From Hypsibius dujardini (Eukaryota > Tardigrada > Eutardigrada > Parachela > Hypsibiidae), in contig LRSR01006750.1 of assembly GCA_001579985.1 (NCBI GenBank), forward strand, positions 80,245 to 144,244: a DNA stretch of 64,000 nucleotides, given 5' to 3'. A program made the translations under genes and the position numbers. The notes below the pieces were generated by a model. That model was not told the DNA's origin. It did no database searches and was given only the letters and a program-made list of their open reading frames with translations. Positions 32,201 to 40,721 of the stretch are shown piece after piece. Each line of letters starts with the position of its first letter. Positions within the stretch are counted from its first letter, which is position 1.

Positions 32201-34592
32201 TGAATGCGCATTTACAGGTGCAGAAATTGTTATGGTTCTGGGTACGTATCCGATGTATAAGCTGTCCAAGGAAGAAGTACAGTACGTGTACCAGATAACT
32301 ACTGAAAACCTCAGCAAACGATCCTGCAGTTGTTCTCAAGTCAAGATAACCAGTAAAGTTCTCTGTCAGTGGTCTGATAGCTATTGCAAATGGTTCTACA
32401 ATGATGCGCATAAATTGTTAAAAACTGAAAACAAGAAGTACTTGACTATTTCGCAGTCAGAATTGGTAGTTTTGAACATTGAGCGTATATGTGAGGATGA
32501 AGTATTCAGTAAATCAAAAGTCAATTGTAAGGACCTGTCATTGAATACCATACTGCAAACATCTAAAGAGAATGTTATGCATATTGAAGATGATCAAAAA
32601 AGTAAGTCGAAGGCTGTGCAAGAAACAGTGCCAATAAAGACTGTCAAACCTCGATTATTTGCCGGCTTAAATTTGCTTGCGATGATTTTATGCTTATGTG
32701 TGACTACCATCGAAGGATACCAAATGACTGCATGCAATTGTGAAAAGCCACAATTCAAGGGCATAATTAATGTTTCCCGCTTCAGCAGTTGCGAAGCTTC
32801 TCCGTTAAAACTACATCATGACGAGATCATATACAGTATGTACGAGCAGCGCACACAAGCAAAAGAGTTTAGAGGTCACGCATGTCGGCAATTCAAAAAG
32901 TCAGTTAAGGTCGATTCCTTCTGGACGGGATCCTTAGATACAGTGTTTTTCGACTCGGATGTATTGCTAGGTGCTCAAGAGTGTTGGACTATGATGCAGA
33001 CTTCACAATGTGCAGGTAATAAAATGCAGAAATATGGAACATCTTGGCGTTTTGAAGGCGTGCCTACCCCTGAATCGCGTTATTTGCAAACTATTCAAAA
33101 AGATGTTATCAACTGCATTTTTGAAGATGTTACTTTTGAACAACCACATAGTTCAAGTGAGGTATGGGCGTTTGGAGGAAAGATAGCTTCCTCCAGGGCG
33201 GAGGGATTTGCGGTTAAAAACAAATTAACTTACGTCTGGACCGTTGAAAATAAAGCCACCGTCACACCCTGTGAAGTGGACAGAGTGCACACCGGTCCTG
33301 CTCAGATGACAAATGAGTCAGTAGCAAAGTCGAATATTATTAGACAGCGAATTCATGATTCCTTTTCGCAAATTGATTTATTTGTTGGAGAGCCGATTAC
33401 TCTGTGTAATGGTGTAGACGGGTTTACTGTAATTGGGGAGCCGCATTCGTTTGTTAGTATAAATTCAACCGCCGAAAGTGACGCTAATGAGGCTAATAAA
33501 GAAAGTAAGCCGAAACCGTCTACTAAGTACGGGTACGGGTCCTTGGTGTACAATGTGCATCAAGAGTTGGCTGGTTACATCTCTGCCCATTTTAATTATT
33601 TCGAAGGTCAGTCTGTTCGCCATCTCAATTGTTTAAGTGACGATTTATTTCATTTAGACTGCCAGATAGACAAAATTAAAACGGGCCAAATTTTTATGTT
33701 GTCTCAGATAAGTGGTGTTTTAGCTGCAACAGCTCTACACTTCCCCGAGTGTCATAGCCTGGTTAGCTATGGGAGTACTGCAGCGTTATTCCGGTGTGAA
33801 GCAGTTAAAGTAAACTTTTCGGCTATTATTACGGCCTGTGGCGTCATGCCTCAATACAACAATTACACAATCAGTCATGACGGAAAAACATTGAAACAGT
33901 TTACTAGCTGCTATTGGTCACGTGGCATGGCTAACTTTGAGGGGAGCTTATACGAGTACGTAGAGGGAAACTGGACAAAGTTGAAACCAATGTTCGGTGC
34001 AACGAGATCACACAGTCAGGCTCAATTTAAAGTAGAAATTGATGAAAGTGAGGTGTTCCTAGCCAGTGCTCTTAATGTGGAGCAGACGGATGCCTTTCAT
34101 TTGTTAGGAGAGTTAACTGGACTCATGGATGAGGGTAAGGTCAATACCCTGGGAGACTTTGTACAGACAACGAGAGAGACGGGCACTAATTTTGACATTA
34201 TGTCCACGTTTGCGAAGCTTAAATATTGGTCACTGGGTTTTGTTATGTTGATCTGCTTTTGTGTGGCATGCTATTTATGTTACCGCTTCTCTCATTCTTG
34301 CTTGCAGTTTGCACGACGCATCTCTAATTGCACGACGATTAACCCCACACAACCCGAGACCACACCCGATATGCGTCGCGCGCATTTGACTGAATCCTCT
34401 CATCCGGCAGAATCAATCACCTTTGCACCCGCAGCCGGAGATTTCACTTCTGCTGCTGCAGGTACGCTAGGGCGCTTGACCGCGCATGCGTCGGAGTGTA
34501 GGTCTGAAATTGCTATGAGTGGCATCAACTCGACGTTGGTCACTTACTGTGATGCCACTACAGGTGTCGTTCAAACCCAGCTGGGCCTGTGA
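26232..34592 (+). CDS. pol: Pol-env polyprotein: protease, RT, RNase H, integrase, duplicated zinc module, envelope-like domain
   Basis: One uninterrupted frame of 2,786 codons, numbered from the GTG at 26232. Protease has DSG at residues 44-46 and ILLGVDF near 111. RT covers about 428-612 with LDLFSGYNN and YIDD at 556-559. RNase H is about 698-820 with its first Asp in TDCS near 705. Integrase is about 905-1170, with an HHCC zinc finger (HDSILSGH...CESC) and D982, D1042 and E1078 (DD35E). A GPY/F module (WVGPYIV) lies near 1217. Two related Cys/His-rich modules follow (1483-1594 and 1781-1897). A hydrophobic segment at about 2142-2163 precedes a Cys-rich ectodomain of roughly 500 residues, and a second membrane segment at about 2665-2688 is followed by a tail. 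Catalytic residues are intact. The envelope-like part is probably made from a spliced mRNA; its fusogen class is not clear to me. Confidence 0.92.
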   Translation: MPGTFIGWVSSSGDKKPIEGSANKVGAVTVEVKVDGHEAVCVLDSGSAISLISSRFVKKHNIKKREWNGPLVTVCSGDILKVIDACKVCVEVLGLNQCGDCGIMENFPYDILLGVDFLNKTPLLMDFRNSVLLRVDDVTKEVFSMRLSSSPRVIACGNNEIAYQEKPSSLPRLKRMQEFEWTDKAGIEKEKFEEGFKRQTEVKTAQDRLENKKTLVQYCRFCGEQVVGVCPKGTVIGGECVLKHACEEKGKTCAREQRDAEGLINEDIIREGELFALFTEGKMDGDNGCSVTPNDVAIKEQLCRSDYRMGTHIDFSDLEQEDEVNERDEVWFPSAKSLEKAWPYEVVDDTVWDNLVVGGTECQKQRLFDVLRQTPEVFPTRAGRLGKCTIAQHFIETGDAKPVRQPLRRFSPWKEAEINKQVNEMLELDVIEPCQSEWASNAVVVPKKDGFRVATDYRNLNLLTKKDAYPMPNVSSLFDSLHGSAVYTSLDLFSGYNNIEVAEQDRDKTAFIVPGVPGGQFRYKRMPFGLCNAGATFARVIDTIFNDIKMKYVLPYIDDFTVFSPDFETHLIHVAEVFRRLKEAGLKIKCSKCTFVQTKVKFLGHQISAAGLEPDEGKIEAIAKMPRPKCLKAVRSFLGLGSYYRRFVKDFATISAPLVDLTKKDVFFAWSEQREAAFQEIKRCLINYPITRHFDPSKSVEIWTDCSKVGCSAILMQRIGESDHPVAYASKALNKHQQNYSATSLELWAVVYGIEKYSIYICTSIPFVVVTDHSAIVPLLKTKDPVGRLARWIYRIAPYNFTVKYRPGKDNLLADVLSRYPIDETKRSPPDGNGVPLYFLPKVDMPTLQRQDALANPIIEALENVENVDHKHRALYYTIKNNILYRKVERDGRPYLLLYIPKQIEKELLEEAHDSILSGHLGISNTFERIRTRYYFPGCLEKVARFVASCESCQHRTGGPFKKGGYLQPLHVSGIMKRVHLDFLGPFPVSSKRCQYVILAICPFSKYIMARAVPNATAIAAAHFLVEKVILVHGCMSEILTDRGMHFRGSMMQQILKLLNIKHLLTTSYHAQCDGMAERAIKSFVNIMSHYVSEDQKNWCQLVPYVEWVMNTMKSETTGFSPFSLTFGREPTQPMDLALGYDGFQEVGDPSEYTTCVKEWLESARQIALEKVNSTHDKEANRFNAKRKGISFVAGDLVLEWKPTGAEALATKLLKRWVGPYIVVKQTSPVNYLVKSLTGKPSSHVVHVERLKIFKMRDLNNDHDAHEKFEEKRIGLINYPNPKVETVDMNEGHGGNMDKNKICIDPVIKPQRTRNKPDRFGYANDVLFLNLVTNTQSSWEMVGNVISDTAQSPVEMEIDMRPPSAIKPPSPYYMEDSPPISWSPYCHSPRADSIDEGITERASPSSSLVVSVEPSSSITITIEQQTSIAATAHTHLPATAVSREERRERLWQQLVRETEGEQERDVQHDGSRISPSNDPHVHCICAYAVAEAVDPRPVTLFGPRKRICHVTCEVSHQMGTVRQYRCLGDSQASGVRLHRAQAVSWPCVRHLEMITNHQVCRCNVFPSTRKPKNMVICPQGHMYHPKCSVQCFHCSGGLESPLHLANERVCGSFGTRDLVRERFRQEPRNSGNFLREIPCTKESLQFATVPRASNDPSKGYDLLMIGNSASHSEGSIHSTVLDSHILQYDNSLVHSYTQLSEMSMRLKGNPLIPMLDSLYHAVCLECKPLVSVPIAVAAIHSLLPAPSDEEQTVRPDMPTPLQSLLPYTSLHMGYHGWRSPCLCASMIDTSCQIPQSYNITHRLGTVGTCDAVFVCSNGGVSRCTQVQQRTGLYQEGRDRYQPWATFYCFEHFRRALEHELCVCGVFPEQRLQTDFTICLRGHLYHTRCARTCPHEPCRGATVGGPLRPDAIPSFDQHKFSFGARKTGDGPGFMVRLIGQVYNSTHIEVDAIPFLNDESMVQSHLFSCFGCGSLVRYWLHGNDQLLAKGECECAFTGAEIVMVLGTYPMYKLSKEEVQYVYQITTENLSKRSCSCSQVKITSKVLCQWSDSYCKWFYNDAHKLLKTENKKYLTISQSELVVLNIERICEDEVFSKSKVNCKDLSLNTILQTSKENVMHIEDDQKSKSKAVQETVPIKTVKPRLFAGLNLLAMILCLCVTTIEGYQMTACNCEKPQFKGIINVSRFSSCEASPLKLHHDEIIYSMYEQRTQAKEFRGHACRQFKKSVKVDSFWTGSLDTVFFDSDVLLGAQECWTMMQTSQCAGNKMQKYGTSWRFEGVPTPESRYLQTIQKDVINCIFEDVTFEQPHSSSEVWAFGGKIASSRAEGFAVKNKLTYVWTVENKATVTPCEVDRVHTGPAQMTNESVAKSNIIRQRIHDSFSQIDLFVGEPITLCNGVDGFTVIGEPHSFVSINSTAESDANEANKESKPKPSTKYGYGSLVYNVHQELAGYISAHFNYFEGQSVRHLNCLSDDLFHLDCQIDKIKTGQIFMLSQISGVLAATALHFPECHSLVSYGSTAALFRCEAVKVNFSAIITACGVMPQYNNYTISHDGKTLKQFTSCYWSRGMANFEGSLYEYVEGNWTKLKPMFGATRSHSQAQFKVEIDESEVFLASALNVEQTDAFHLLGELTGLMDEGKVNTLGDFVQTTRETGTNFDIMSTFAKLKYWSLGFVMLICFCVACYLCYRFSHSCLQFARRISNCTTINPTQPETTPDMRRAHLTESSHPAESITFAPAAGDFTSAAAGTLGRLTAHASECRSEIAMSGINSTLVTYCDATTGVVQTQLGL
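26254..26261 (+). promoter_or_regulatory. Candidate splice donor for a subgenomic env mRNA
   Basis: GGGTAAGT matches a full GTAAGT donor just inside pol. A pyrimidine-rich acceptor-like site (TGTTTCTTAATTTAG) ends at 30225, before the zinc modules. Errantivirus env is known to be expressed by splicing; the use of these sites is inference. Confidence 0.35.
30678..31013 (+). other. Cys/His-rich module, copy 1 (inside pol-env)
   Basis: Residues 1483-1594. The order is C-x-C, then S-H-Q-M-G-T-V, then W-P-C-V-R-H, then C-R-C-N-V-F-P, then I-C-P-Q-G-H-M-Y-H-x2-C, ending C-F-H-C. The last part resembles a RING/PHD-like zinc-binding arrangement. Confidence 0.75.
31572..31922 (+). other. Cys/His-rich module, copy 2 (inside pol-env)
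   Basis: Residues 1781-1897. It repeats the same landmarks in order: C-x-C, T-H-R-L-G-T-V, W-A-T-F-Y-C-F-E-H, C-V-C-G-V-F-P, I-C-L-R-G-H-L-Y-H-x2-C, and C-P-H-E-P-C. It is clearly an internal duplication of copy 1, now strongly diverged. Confidence 0.75.
32656..34592 (+). other. env: Envelope-like region of the polyprotein
   Basis: It starts with a hydrophobic stretch (LLAMILCLCVTTIEG) that can serve as signal peptide or membrane anchor. A cysteine-rich ectodomain opens with C-N-C and carries several N-x-S/T sites. A second hydrophobic segment (LGFVMLICFCVACYLCY, about 34233-34283) and a tail with RR and Pro/Thr/Ala follow. The topology is that of a type I viral glycoprotein. I could not place it confidently among known fusogen classes; a class III-type (rhabdovirus/chuvirus-like) relation is only a guess. 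Confidence 0.6.
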
Positions 34593-35381
34593 GGAAAACT
34601 TGCACGGTACATGTATATAATGTATATATATTTAAAATTACAAAAAAAAGGATGCCTGGGAAGGTATAGTGTGGTATAGTATGCATCGAATTTGTTTTTA
34701 TCATTCAACATATGTTTACTCAATGTATGTACTCTTTCATTTTTGCAGTACTATAGCTCGACATTACTATTTTTATTAAGAGAAAAGAATCATATATAAG
34801 CGGCACATGGGCTTGAATAAAAAAAATAATAAAAAAAAGAAAAGAAAAGGAAATTCGTCGGAATTCAAGAAAATGAAACACAATCGGTATCCTTTTTTCA
34901 TATAAGAAGAGGGAGGTGATTGGATAAAAAAAACATTACATAAAACTTTCTGTGCCATTGAATAAAAGTATTATTTTATGCCCATCAAGAAGAGTGCATT
35001 GCACCCAAAAAGAGAGCTTTGCTCCAAAAAAAAAACAAAAAAAAACACTGTCGTTATCCTATGTATCAGTTATTTGTTGAAGATGCTAGTGTATTTTCGT
35101 CTTTTGCTTAGCATACTCATTTGATTATTTGACGTTTTCGCTATTAGTTCAATTGTATTCTGCCGTTCTGATTTAATGGCATTATTTTTGTTTGTTTTTG
35201 TTATCGAGTTTTCGTTTTATTTCGTGCCATGCTTTTATTGTTAATTTTATGCCAATTTTGTTTCATTGTCGAGTTTTATTACTTGAAGTTTGTATTTTAT
35301 TTTTATTTTAACGGATATTCGATTTGTTCATTTTATCCGATCCGGATCGACATCAACGTTCGTGTCGGGACGACACGCTCT
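34593..35381 (+). other. 3' untranslated region of the retroelement
   Basis: AT-rich, with A-runs and a GTTTTATTT-rich zone. There is no open frame of interest before the purine tract. Confidence 0.7.
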
Positions 35382-35398
35382 GGAAAAGAAGAGGGAAA
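35382..35398 (+). promoter_or_regulatory. Polypurine tract
   Basis: GGAAAAGAAGAGGGAAA, 17 purines ending exactly where the 3' LTR begins. It is the expected primer for plus-strand DNA synthesis. Confidence 0.9.
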
Positions 35399-35904
35399 TG
35401 TCGCGGGCACTGACGCCGCACACACATATCTGCCTTCATTCAGGCATCGCTCTCTAAACAGCCTGCACTGACCACCGGAAGTGGAGATGCTCTTCCGCGT
35501 CACCGGCGCAGTATCATCTACAATACGACTGCTATGGTCAAGATACGCCCTATTTTAGTCTAGTTAACTATTTCGTACTCATATGTGTGGATGTTCCCTT
35601 GTACTTATTGGTTGTTTGTAGCTGAACCCCCACTGGTCAGTCTGGTTCTCTTCCTATTTGCATGTACTACATGTATACTTCGCTTTCTCGTGTTATGCGA
35701 CTATATAAGGTCGCTGCTGCTAAGTTTTATACACATTATAGCAGACAGTAGGAACCATTTAGATATAGTACAGTGTAGTAACAGTACAGTATCAGTATGC
35801 AAGTTCTTAGTTTTCCCATCTTTTCTTGAGTCCCTGTCCACGTCCGATGAATGCTATTCCATCAACCGCTACACATACAACCGCAATTACGCGCAGGCGT
35901 AACA
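35399..35904 (+). repeat. 3' LTR (506 bp)
   Basis: Identical to the 5' LTR at 23561-24066 over its whole length. Confidence 0.97.
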
Positions 35905-35908
35905 ATTC
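35905..35908. repeat. Target-site duplication ATTC (right)
   Basis: Second copy of the 4-bp host target. Confidence 0.85.
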
Positions 35909-36117
35909 ACTGAGCCTTGTAGGTGGTGGCAGTAATCAAACACATCGAAGTCTATGGACTCATAGGGACATGGTAGATCCTGATAGGCATCGTGAATAAG
36001 ATGTTGATTGTCTGGATTTAACAGAAATTGGAAATTCTGACGCAGCGCAAAAACATTTTTTGATCGAAATTGTTGTTTTTTGGTTTTTGAACAATACTGC
36101 ATTAAACAAAGAAACAA
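35905..36117 (-). pseudogene. Decayed coding region of unknown family, proximal part
   Basis: An open minus frame of about 70 codons includes NFQFLLNPDNQHLIHDAYQD and ESIDFDVFDYCHHLQG. It runs into the 3' LTR boundary and continues in frame at 23556 if the retroelement is removed. The family is unknown; it could be an old transposon ORF or a dead host gene. Confidence 0.4.
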
Positions 36118-37690
36118 AACAATTTTTAGCTTCGTTCGTTTTATTTATTGCCTTCCTGTGAAATTAAATTAATTGAAATTTATGCCCTTTTTTGCGCTTC
36201 TGGTGCGCAAACAGAATACATGTGCCGTTCCGCATCATAACCACAAACCGTCAAAAAAATTCCTCGCCTGGATTACAATACGGATGTAGCGTCAAGCTTT
36301 GAAGACCAGGTGCAACCTTAACCGTGTAACGGTACAATACTAATACTGTACAGTACCTAATTGGTCTGAAACTGGAAAAGATAAAATTTATTCTATTCAG
36401 TTATTTATTAACAAACCAACTTAAACTTACGGACTACGCACGGTACACAAGAGTGGCGGGCAAGAAATGTACGTGACAAATCTACTCGTAAGCTGACATA
36501 CATGCAACCTAACGAAACTTACGTAACATAACCCAACGTAACGTATCGTAACGTGGTGATGAATGAACGTAGAATCGACTTTTAAAATGACTGCAATATA
36601 TCAGCCACAATAAAATGGATTCAGTGCGAAAAGCTCAAACAAATTGCTTTTGCAACTACTGAAAAAGAGGGAGAGTTTTTGCCCATTAATTGTGGGTTGA
36701 TTGATTGATTGAGTTAAAACCAATGGGAGACAGAAAACGATGTCTTTCCTATTTCTTTTTCATTATTTTTGCGGCTGATGATCAAGCCTGCATCCGAAGC
36801 TGCAAATGTGTAGTAATGATTTTGGTTTTTGTGAAGATCTCACTGTTTTCACTCAACGTGGACGAGGAGAGCAAGCAAATAACACAAGTGGGTGGCTTAA
36901 CGGAATATAAACTATGCAAATTTCATTCCTTTTCGTGTATTGAGATCCTCACAAGTAAAAATTAGGTCTGAAATGTTATCGTCCAAAGCCGGTCAGTCTG
37001 GACTTTGGGATCGTTTATAGTGCTAGGTACCTGTGGACCATAAGTCAATATCCACGAGCTAGAAAAATTCCTTATTTTCCAGTCGTCACTGCTTTCGAAT
37101 AAAATTGTTGAATTTCTGTCTTCACTAGGACCTGAAAGAAAGAAAGAGAGAAAGAAAAAAAGAATATGAATGTACAAGCCATTAGACTGAATTAAAGGGA
37201 AAAAGTAGTTATGAGACTTTATTGGTGAAGGAGATTAGTGGTGAAAGGAAGGAAATGTCCCCGATTACTGTAGAACCTACGCTTATATAGTCAGGATTAA
37301 AAAATAATTCCTGACCTAACTTACTAATTCCTGCCAACATGGCGGACTATGGACGTAATAATAGCCGAGTGAGTACATCATAAAATGTGAGGGTAGGCAG
37401 AGATGAGTTAACTAAGTACATGGACTATAATATTAGTAAGTGATGAGTTCACTCTTGTTGGCTTGTTTCACGACTGCAGGGTCCTTCCTGATCTTTGGCT
37501 TCAGAAGACACGTCAGGATGCTCTTAATCCTTGTTGGAGATAGTCTGAAGAGAGACTAGGCGAGTTATGGAACAAGGCTTATAGAAATTTTCAGCGGCCA
37601 GTTTTGGCACAGACGCAACAAACTTTAGGCTCAATTTTCAAAGATTCCTGAAGGAGGGTTTCGTTCGCGGTTGTAGAATTATGTTTCTGA
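36118..37690. other. No gene; a dispersed repeat at about 37200-37450
   Basis: No coding signal. A purine-only AAAGAAAGAGAG run sits at 37137-37165. The stretch 37200-37450 resembles 47090-47480 (for example CCTGCCAACATGGCGGACTA versus CTGCCGACATAGCGGGACTA). A short piece at 36965-36990 (GTCTGAAATGTTATCGTCCA) recurs at 44438-44463. Confidence 0.45.
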
Positions 37691-38520
37691 TAGGAGTTAT
37701 GGAGTTATTGGAGTTATTGGAATCATGTGCCTGTGCCTCACACACGGGGTGAGGGTTTGGAGCTATGGCGTTATGAAGTTTTTGGAGTAATGGAATTATT
37801 GGATTTGTTGGAGTTATGTGGTCCATACGTTGTTATCCCGTCCGTTGGTTGCCCGTCTGGTGTCTGCCCGTCTGGTGTCTGCCCGTTCGTTGTCTTTCCG
37901 TCTGCTGTCTTTCGTCCACTGTCTGTTTGTACGTTGTCTTTTTTCTCTTGCCAATCCGTTTGTTGTCAATCCTATCGTTGTCGGTTCATATGTTGTCAGC
38001 CCGTTCTTTGTTTTTCCGTTCGTTAGCTGCTCGTTCGCTTTCTGTTTATCGGACGAGTCGACAACGGACGGACAAGCAACGAAGGGACAAACAACGAAAG
38101 AACAGGTAGCGGATGGACAAACAGATAACAGAAGGAGAAACGACGAACGGGCCAACAACGAACGGACAGACGACGGACGGACAAGTGACGAGCAGACAGA
38201 CAACAAACGAATAAACCTTGGATATACAAACAAGAGACCAATAGTAAACGAAGAGAAAACGTACAGATAAGCAACAGATAAACAGGCAACGAATAGACAG
38301 GCAAAAGACGGACAAAAACCGAAAAAAAACAGATAACGGACGGACCGACATTGGACTGGCAGTTAACAGACAGACAGACAACAAGGGGACAAGCAAAGGG
38401 GTGAACAGGAAACAGACGGAACGAAAACGGACGGGCCACCAACTCCAACAACTCCATAGCTCCAAACCCTCATCCTTGTGGGTGCGGCACAGGCACATAA
38501 CTCCATGCCACTTGTCGTGA
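37690..38520. mobile_element. Foldback-type element with long degenerate inverted arms
   Basis: The left arm (about 37691-37835: GAGTTATGGAG..., CCTGTGCCTCACAC, GAGGGTTTGGAGCTATGG) is mirrored by the right arm (about 38436-38515: CCATAGCTCCAAACCCTC, CGGCACAGGCACATAACTCC). Inside, a CCGTTCGTTGTC-type minisatellite (37845-38040) faces its own complement (GACAACGGACGG..., 38050-38430), so almost the whole 830 bp can fold back. It has no coding capacity. All frames here are repeat-derived. Confidence 0.65.
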
Positions 38521-38940
38521 CCGCAGTCTGAAAAGTTCTTGTTCCAAAACTCGCCATAAGTGTTTAATTGACTAAGGTTTTAATGTCGGTTGATTTCTGC
38601 TCACTTCATTTAGTTATTCTCATAAATAGAAAGTCCCAGTTGGCAATACAGGCAGTTATTCATGACTGGCTCCTCAGTCTGGCTGGCTGGTAATGATCAG
38701 ACTACGAATCATGCTGAGTAGGGCAACCCACCGACTGCGAATCATCGTAAATAGATCATAGGATTATGACATAAAAATAAAAGTCCACGCGACAAAAAAT
38801 GCACATGACAAAAAGTCAAATGATCTAAAAGTGCTTAGTCATGTTAAAGTTTTAGTCTCAGCTCCAATAAATACAGCAAAGGGGAAAGGCCTAATGACGG
38901 CAAACAAAAGGACGCGCATCATCTGTGCAATCTGAACCAA
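38521..38940. other. No gene recognised
   Basis: Unremarkable sequence between the foldback element and a microsatellite. Confidence 0.4.
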
Positions 38941-38949
38941 CCCGTGTAC

Positions 38950-39085
38950 TATATCTGTCTGTACATCTGTCTGTTTGTCTGTTTGTTTAACTGTCTCTAC
39001 ATCTGTCTGTCTGTTTGTTTGTCTGTTTGTCTGCCTATTTATTTGTCTGTCAGTGTCTCTGCCTGTATGTTTGCCTGACTGTCGC
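38950..39085 (+). repeat. TCTGTCTG-type microsatellite
   Basis: Impure (TCTG)n / (TTTG)n tract upstream of the gene at 39389. Confidence 0.85.
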
Positions 39086-39388
39086 AGCGGAGAAGGTTGA
39101 ACAGCAGCGTGCTGCAGCGCAGCTGAATTTTTTGTCGCTTCGCAAGGCGCTACTCATGATAAAAAATGTCATGTCGGTATTGCGTTCCTTAGTAACTAAG
39201 ATGACATGGCCACATAAAAAGTCACGCTTTCTTGCTTTTTATCACGCATTCTGAAGTGATAAGATATCTCACTCTTAGCAACAGCAATTTCTGTGTCAGG
39301 ATCCTTGAATTTTATTTGGTCAGTCTTATTTTTCGTTTTTCGATTAAATCATTTTAACAGATATCTCTATTCTTGAGCATTTTTTGCC

Positions 39389-40721
39389 ATGCCCTCTTTT
39401 AATAAAATTCAGAAAGGTGTTCTGACTTTTGTTTTGTTGATTCTAACTCAATACATCGCGCTCACAACCGCAGGGATGAGTATGGCAAGCAAGAATGCTG
39501 GGTTTGATGGAGCAACTGACTTACAGGCATACACTGTCGTCCAAGAAAGCGATATGGATAGTAACATATATACAGATCCGATTTCAGCTACCAATTTAAC
39601 AATGTACGATCAAGCTGGCACACCGTCAACTGCAACTAAAATCGCAAATTCAGTGACTTACGCCAAGACAAACAAACCAAAATCCCAGACTGCATCTTTG
39701 ACAGGAATGCAGTTCTTCGCAGGATTTGTCCCAGGTACACTTTTTTGTCAAGATGGAATAGCGAGGCAATACTGATCCTTGATTTGTACAGGGTCAGCAG
39801 TAAAACTGTCGTCATGTAGATATCTGCCCATATTGGCGACGGATAAGCTGTCTCTCTGCATCTGCGATACCTTAAATTACAATTCCGTTGCTATTACTAA
39901 GGTCAAAGAAACAGTACCAATTGCTGTATTACCGATTCAGTGTAAAAATGGGCTCGGTTATACTTGCACCGGTTTTAGCCGATACGATGTCGCTTGTTAT
40001 ACCAACCTGCCAAATTCAACTGGCTCATCATTGTACGAGGGAAACGCATCACCCATGACTTCCCCAGTCTCCGCTGCAATACTTGATAACAAGGCTTTAA
40101 GCCCTGATACACAACCACTCAGTGGTCTATATAAAGATTTCGGGGTTACTCTCGCGGCAAGTATTGCTGCAGCAATGTCGGCAAGTGGTATCACATCGCT
40201 TAAACTGTATCAAGGCCCAATCCCTGGTACGTTCATTCTCTAGAAAATGTTTCAGTGAGCCAATAATTACCATGGACGCTTAAGATATGTTTTCACACAG
40301 ATAACAACGTTGCGTTAACCAGCTGTAAATTATGGAAAGCAGCCGATGTACTCATTCCCACAACTGTTCCTCTCTGCTTATGTTCGGGCTTCAGCTACGC
40401 TCAGGCTACCGGAAACAATGTAACTTTTTCAACTGCATTGTCTTCTACTGCTCCTGTAGCAGTGCAACCAGGACAATGCGGTGCAGTCGATATCGGTTGG
40501 AGTTGTTCTGGAACCGATCCAGTATGTAATTCTGGTGCTCCGACAAACAACTCCCCTGGCGTATTAGTTACTGTGACTCCAAGCAAGCTACTCAATTCAG
40601 GTATGCAGGATGAATGATTTTGTTTCTTTTCTGAACTCTATTGACCTTTGCAGGTTGTCGAACTTCATTCGCGCTCGCTGTTCTTAGTTCTGCTGCAATT
40701 ATGTCTGTATATAGCACTTAG
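39389..40721 (+). CDS. Predicted secreted, GPI-anchored protein with two six-cysteine modules, 4 exons
   Basis: The exons are 39389-39734, 39792-40226, 40301-40600 and 40654-40721, giving 382 residues. The introns are 57, 74 and 53 nt, all GT-AG and all in phase 1. The first about 29 residues form a signal peptide (hydrophobic core VLTFVLLILT). Exon 1 then encodes a cysteine-free Ser/Thr-rich segment. Exons 2 and 3 each begin, right after a P-G junction, with a module of six cysteines: S-C, L-C-x-C, P-x-Q-C, Y/W-T/S-C and V-C. Exon 4 encodes a short hydrophobic tail (ALAVLSSAAIM) ending in seven mostly small or polar residues with no basic anchor, as in GPI signals. It has several N-x-S/T sites. 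I recognise no known family. It would act at the cell surface. It converges with the phosphorylase gene downstream. Confidence 0.75.

Larger units (their letters stand above)
23561..35904 (+). mobile_element. Ty3/Gypsy-type LTR retroelement with envelope-like domain (errantivirus-like), full length
   Basis: A 12,344-bp element. The LTRs are 506 bp each, begin TG and end CA, and I find no difference between them. The 4-bp duplication ATTC lies at 23557-23560 and 35905-35908. A TGG-starting primer-binding-like site follows the 5' LTR after two bases, and a purine tract of 17 bases abuts the 3' LTR. The pol order protease, RT, RNase H, integrase is that of Ty3/Gypsy. The large frames have no stops. 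Identical LTRs plus intact frames point to very recent insertion, so it may still be active. It carries a membrane-anchored envelope-like region, as errantiviruses do. Confidence 0.95.

Noticed and set aside
37727-38498. Several overlapping open frames of 97-150 codons on both strands
   Set aside because: All are translations of the CCGTTCGTTGTC minisatellite and its complement; composition is purely repetitive.
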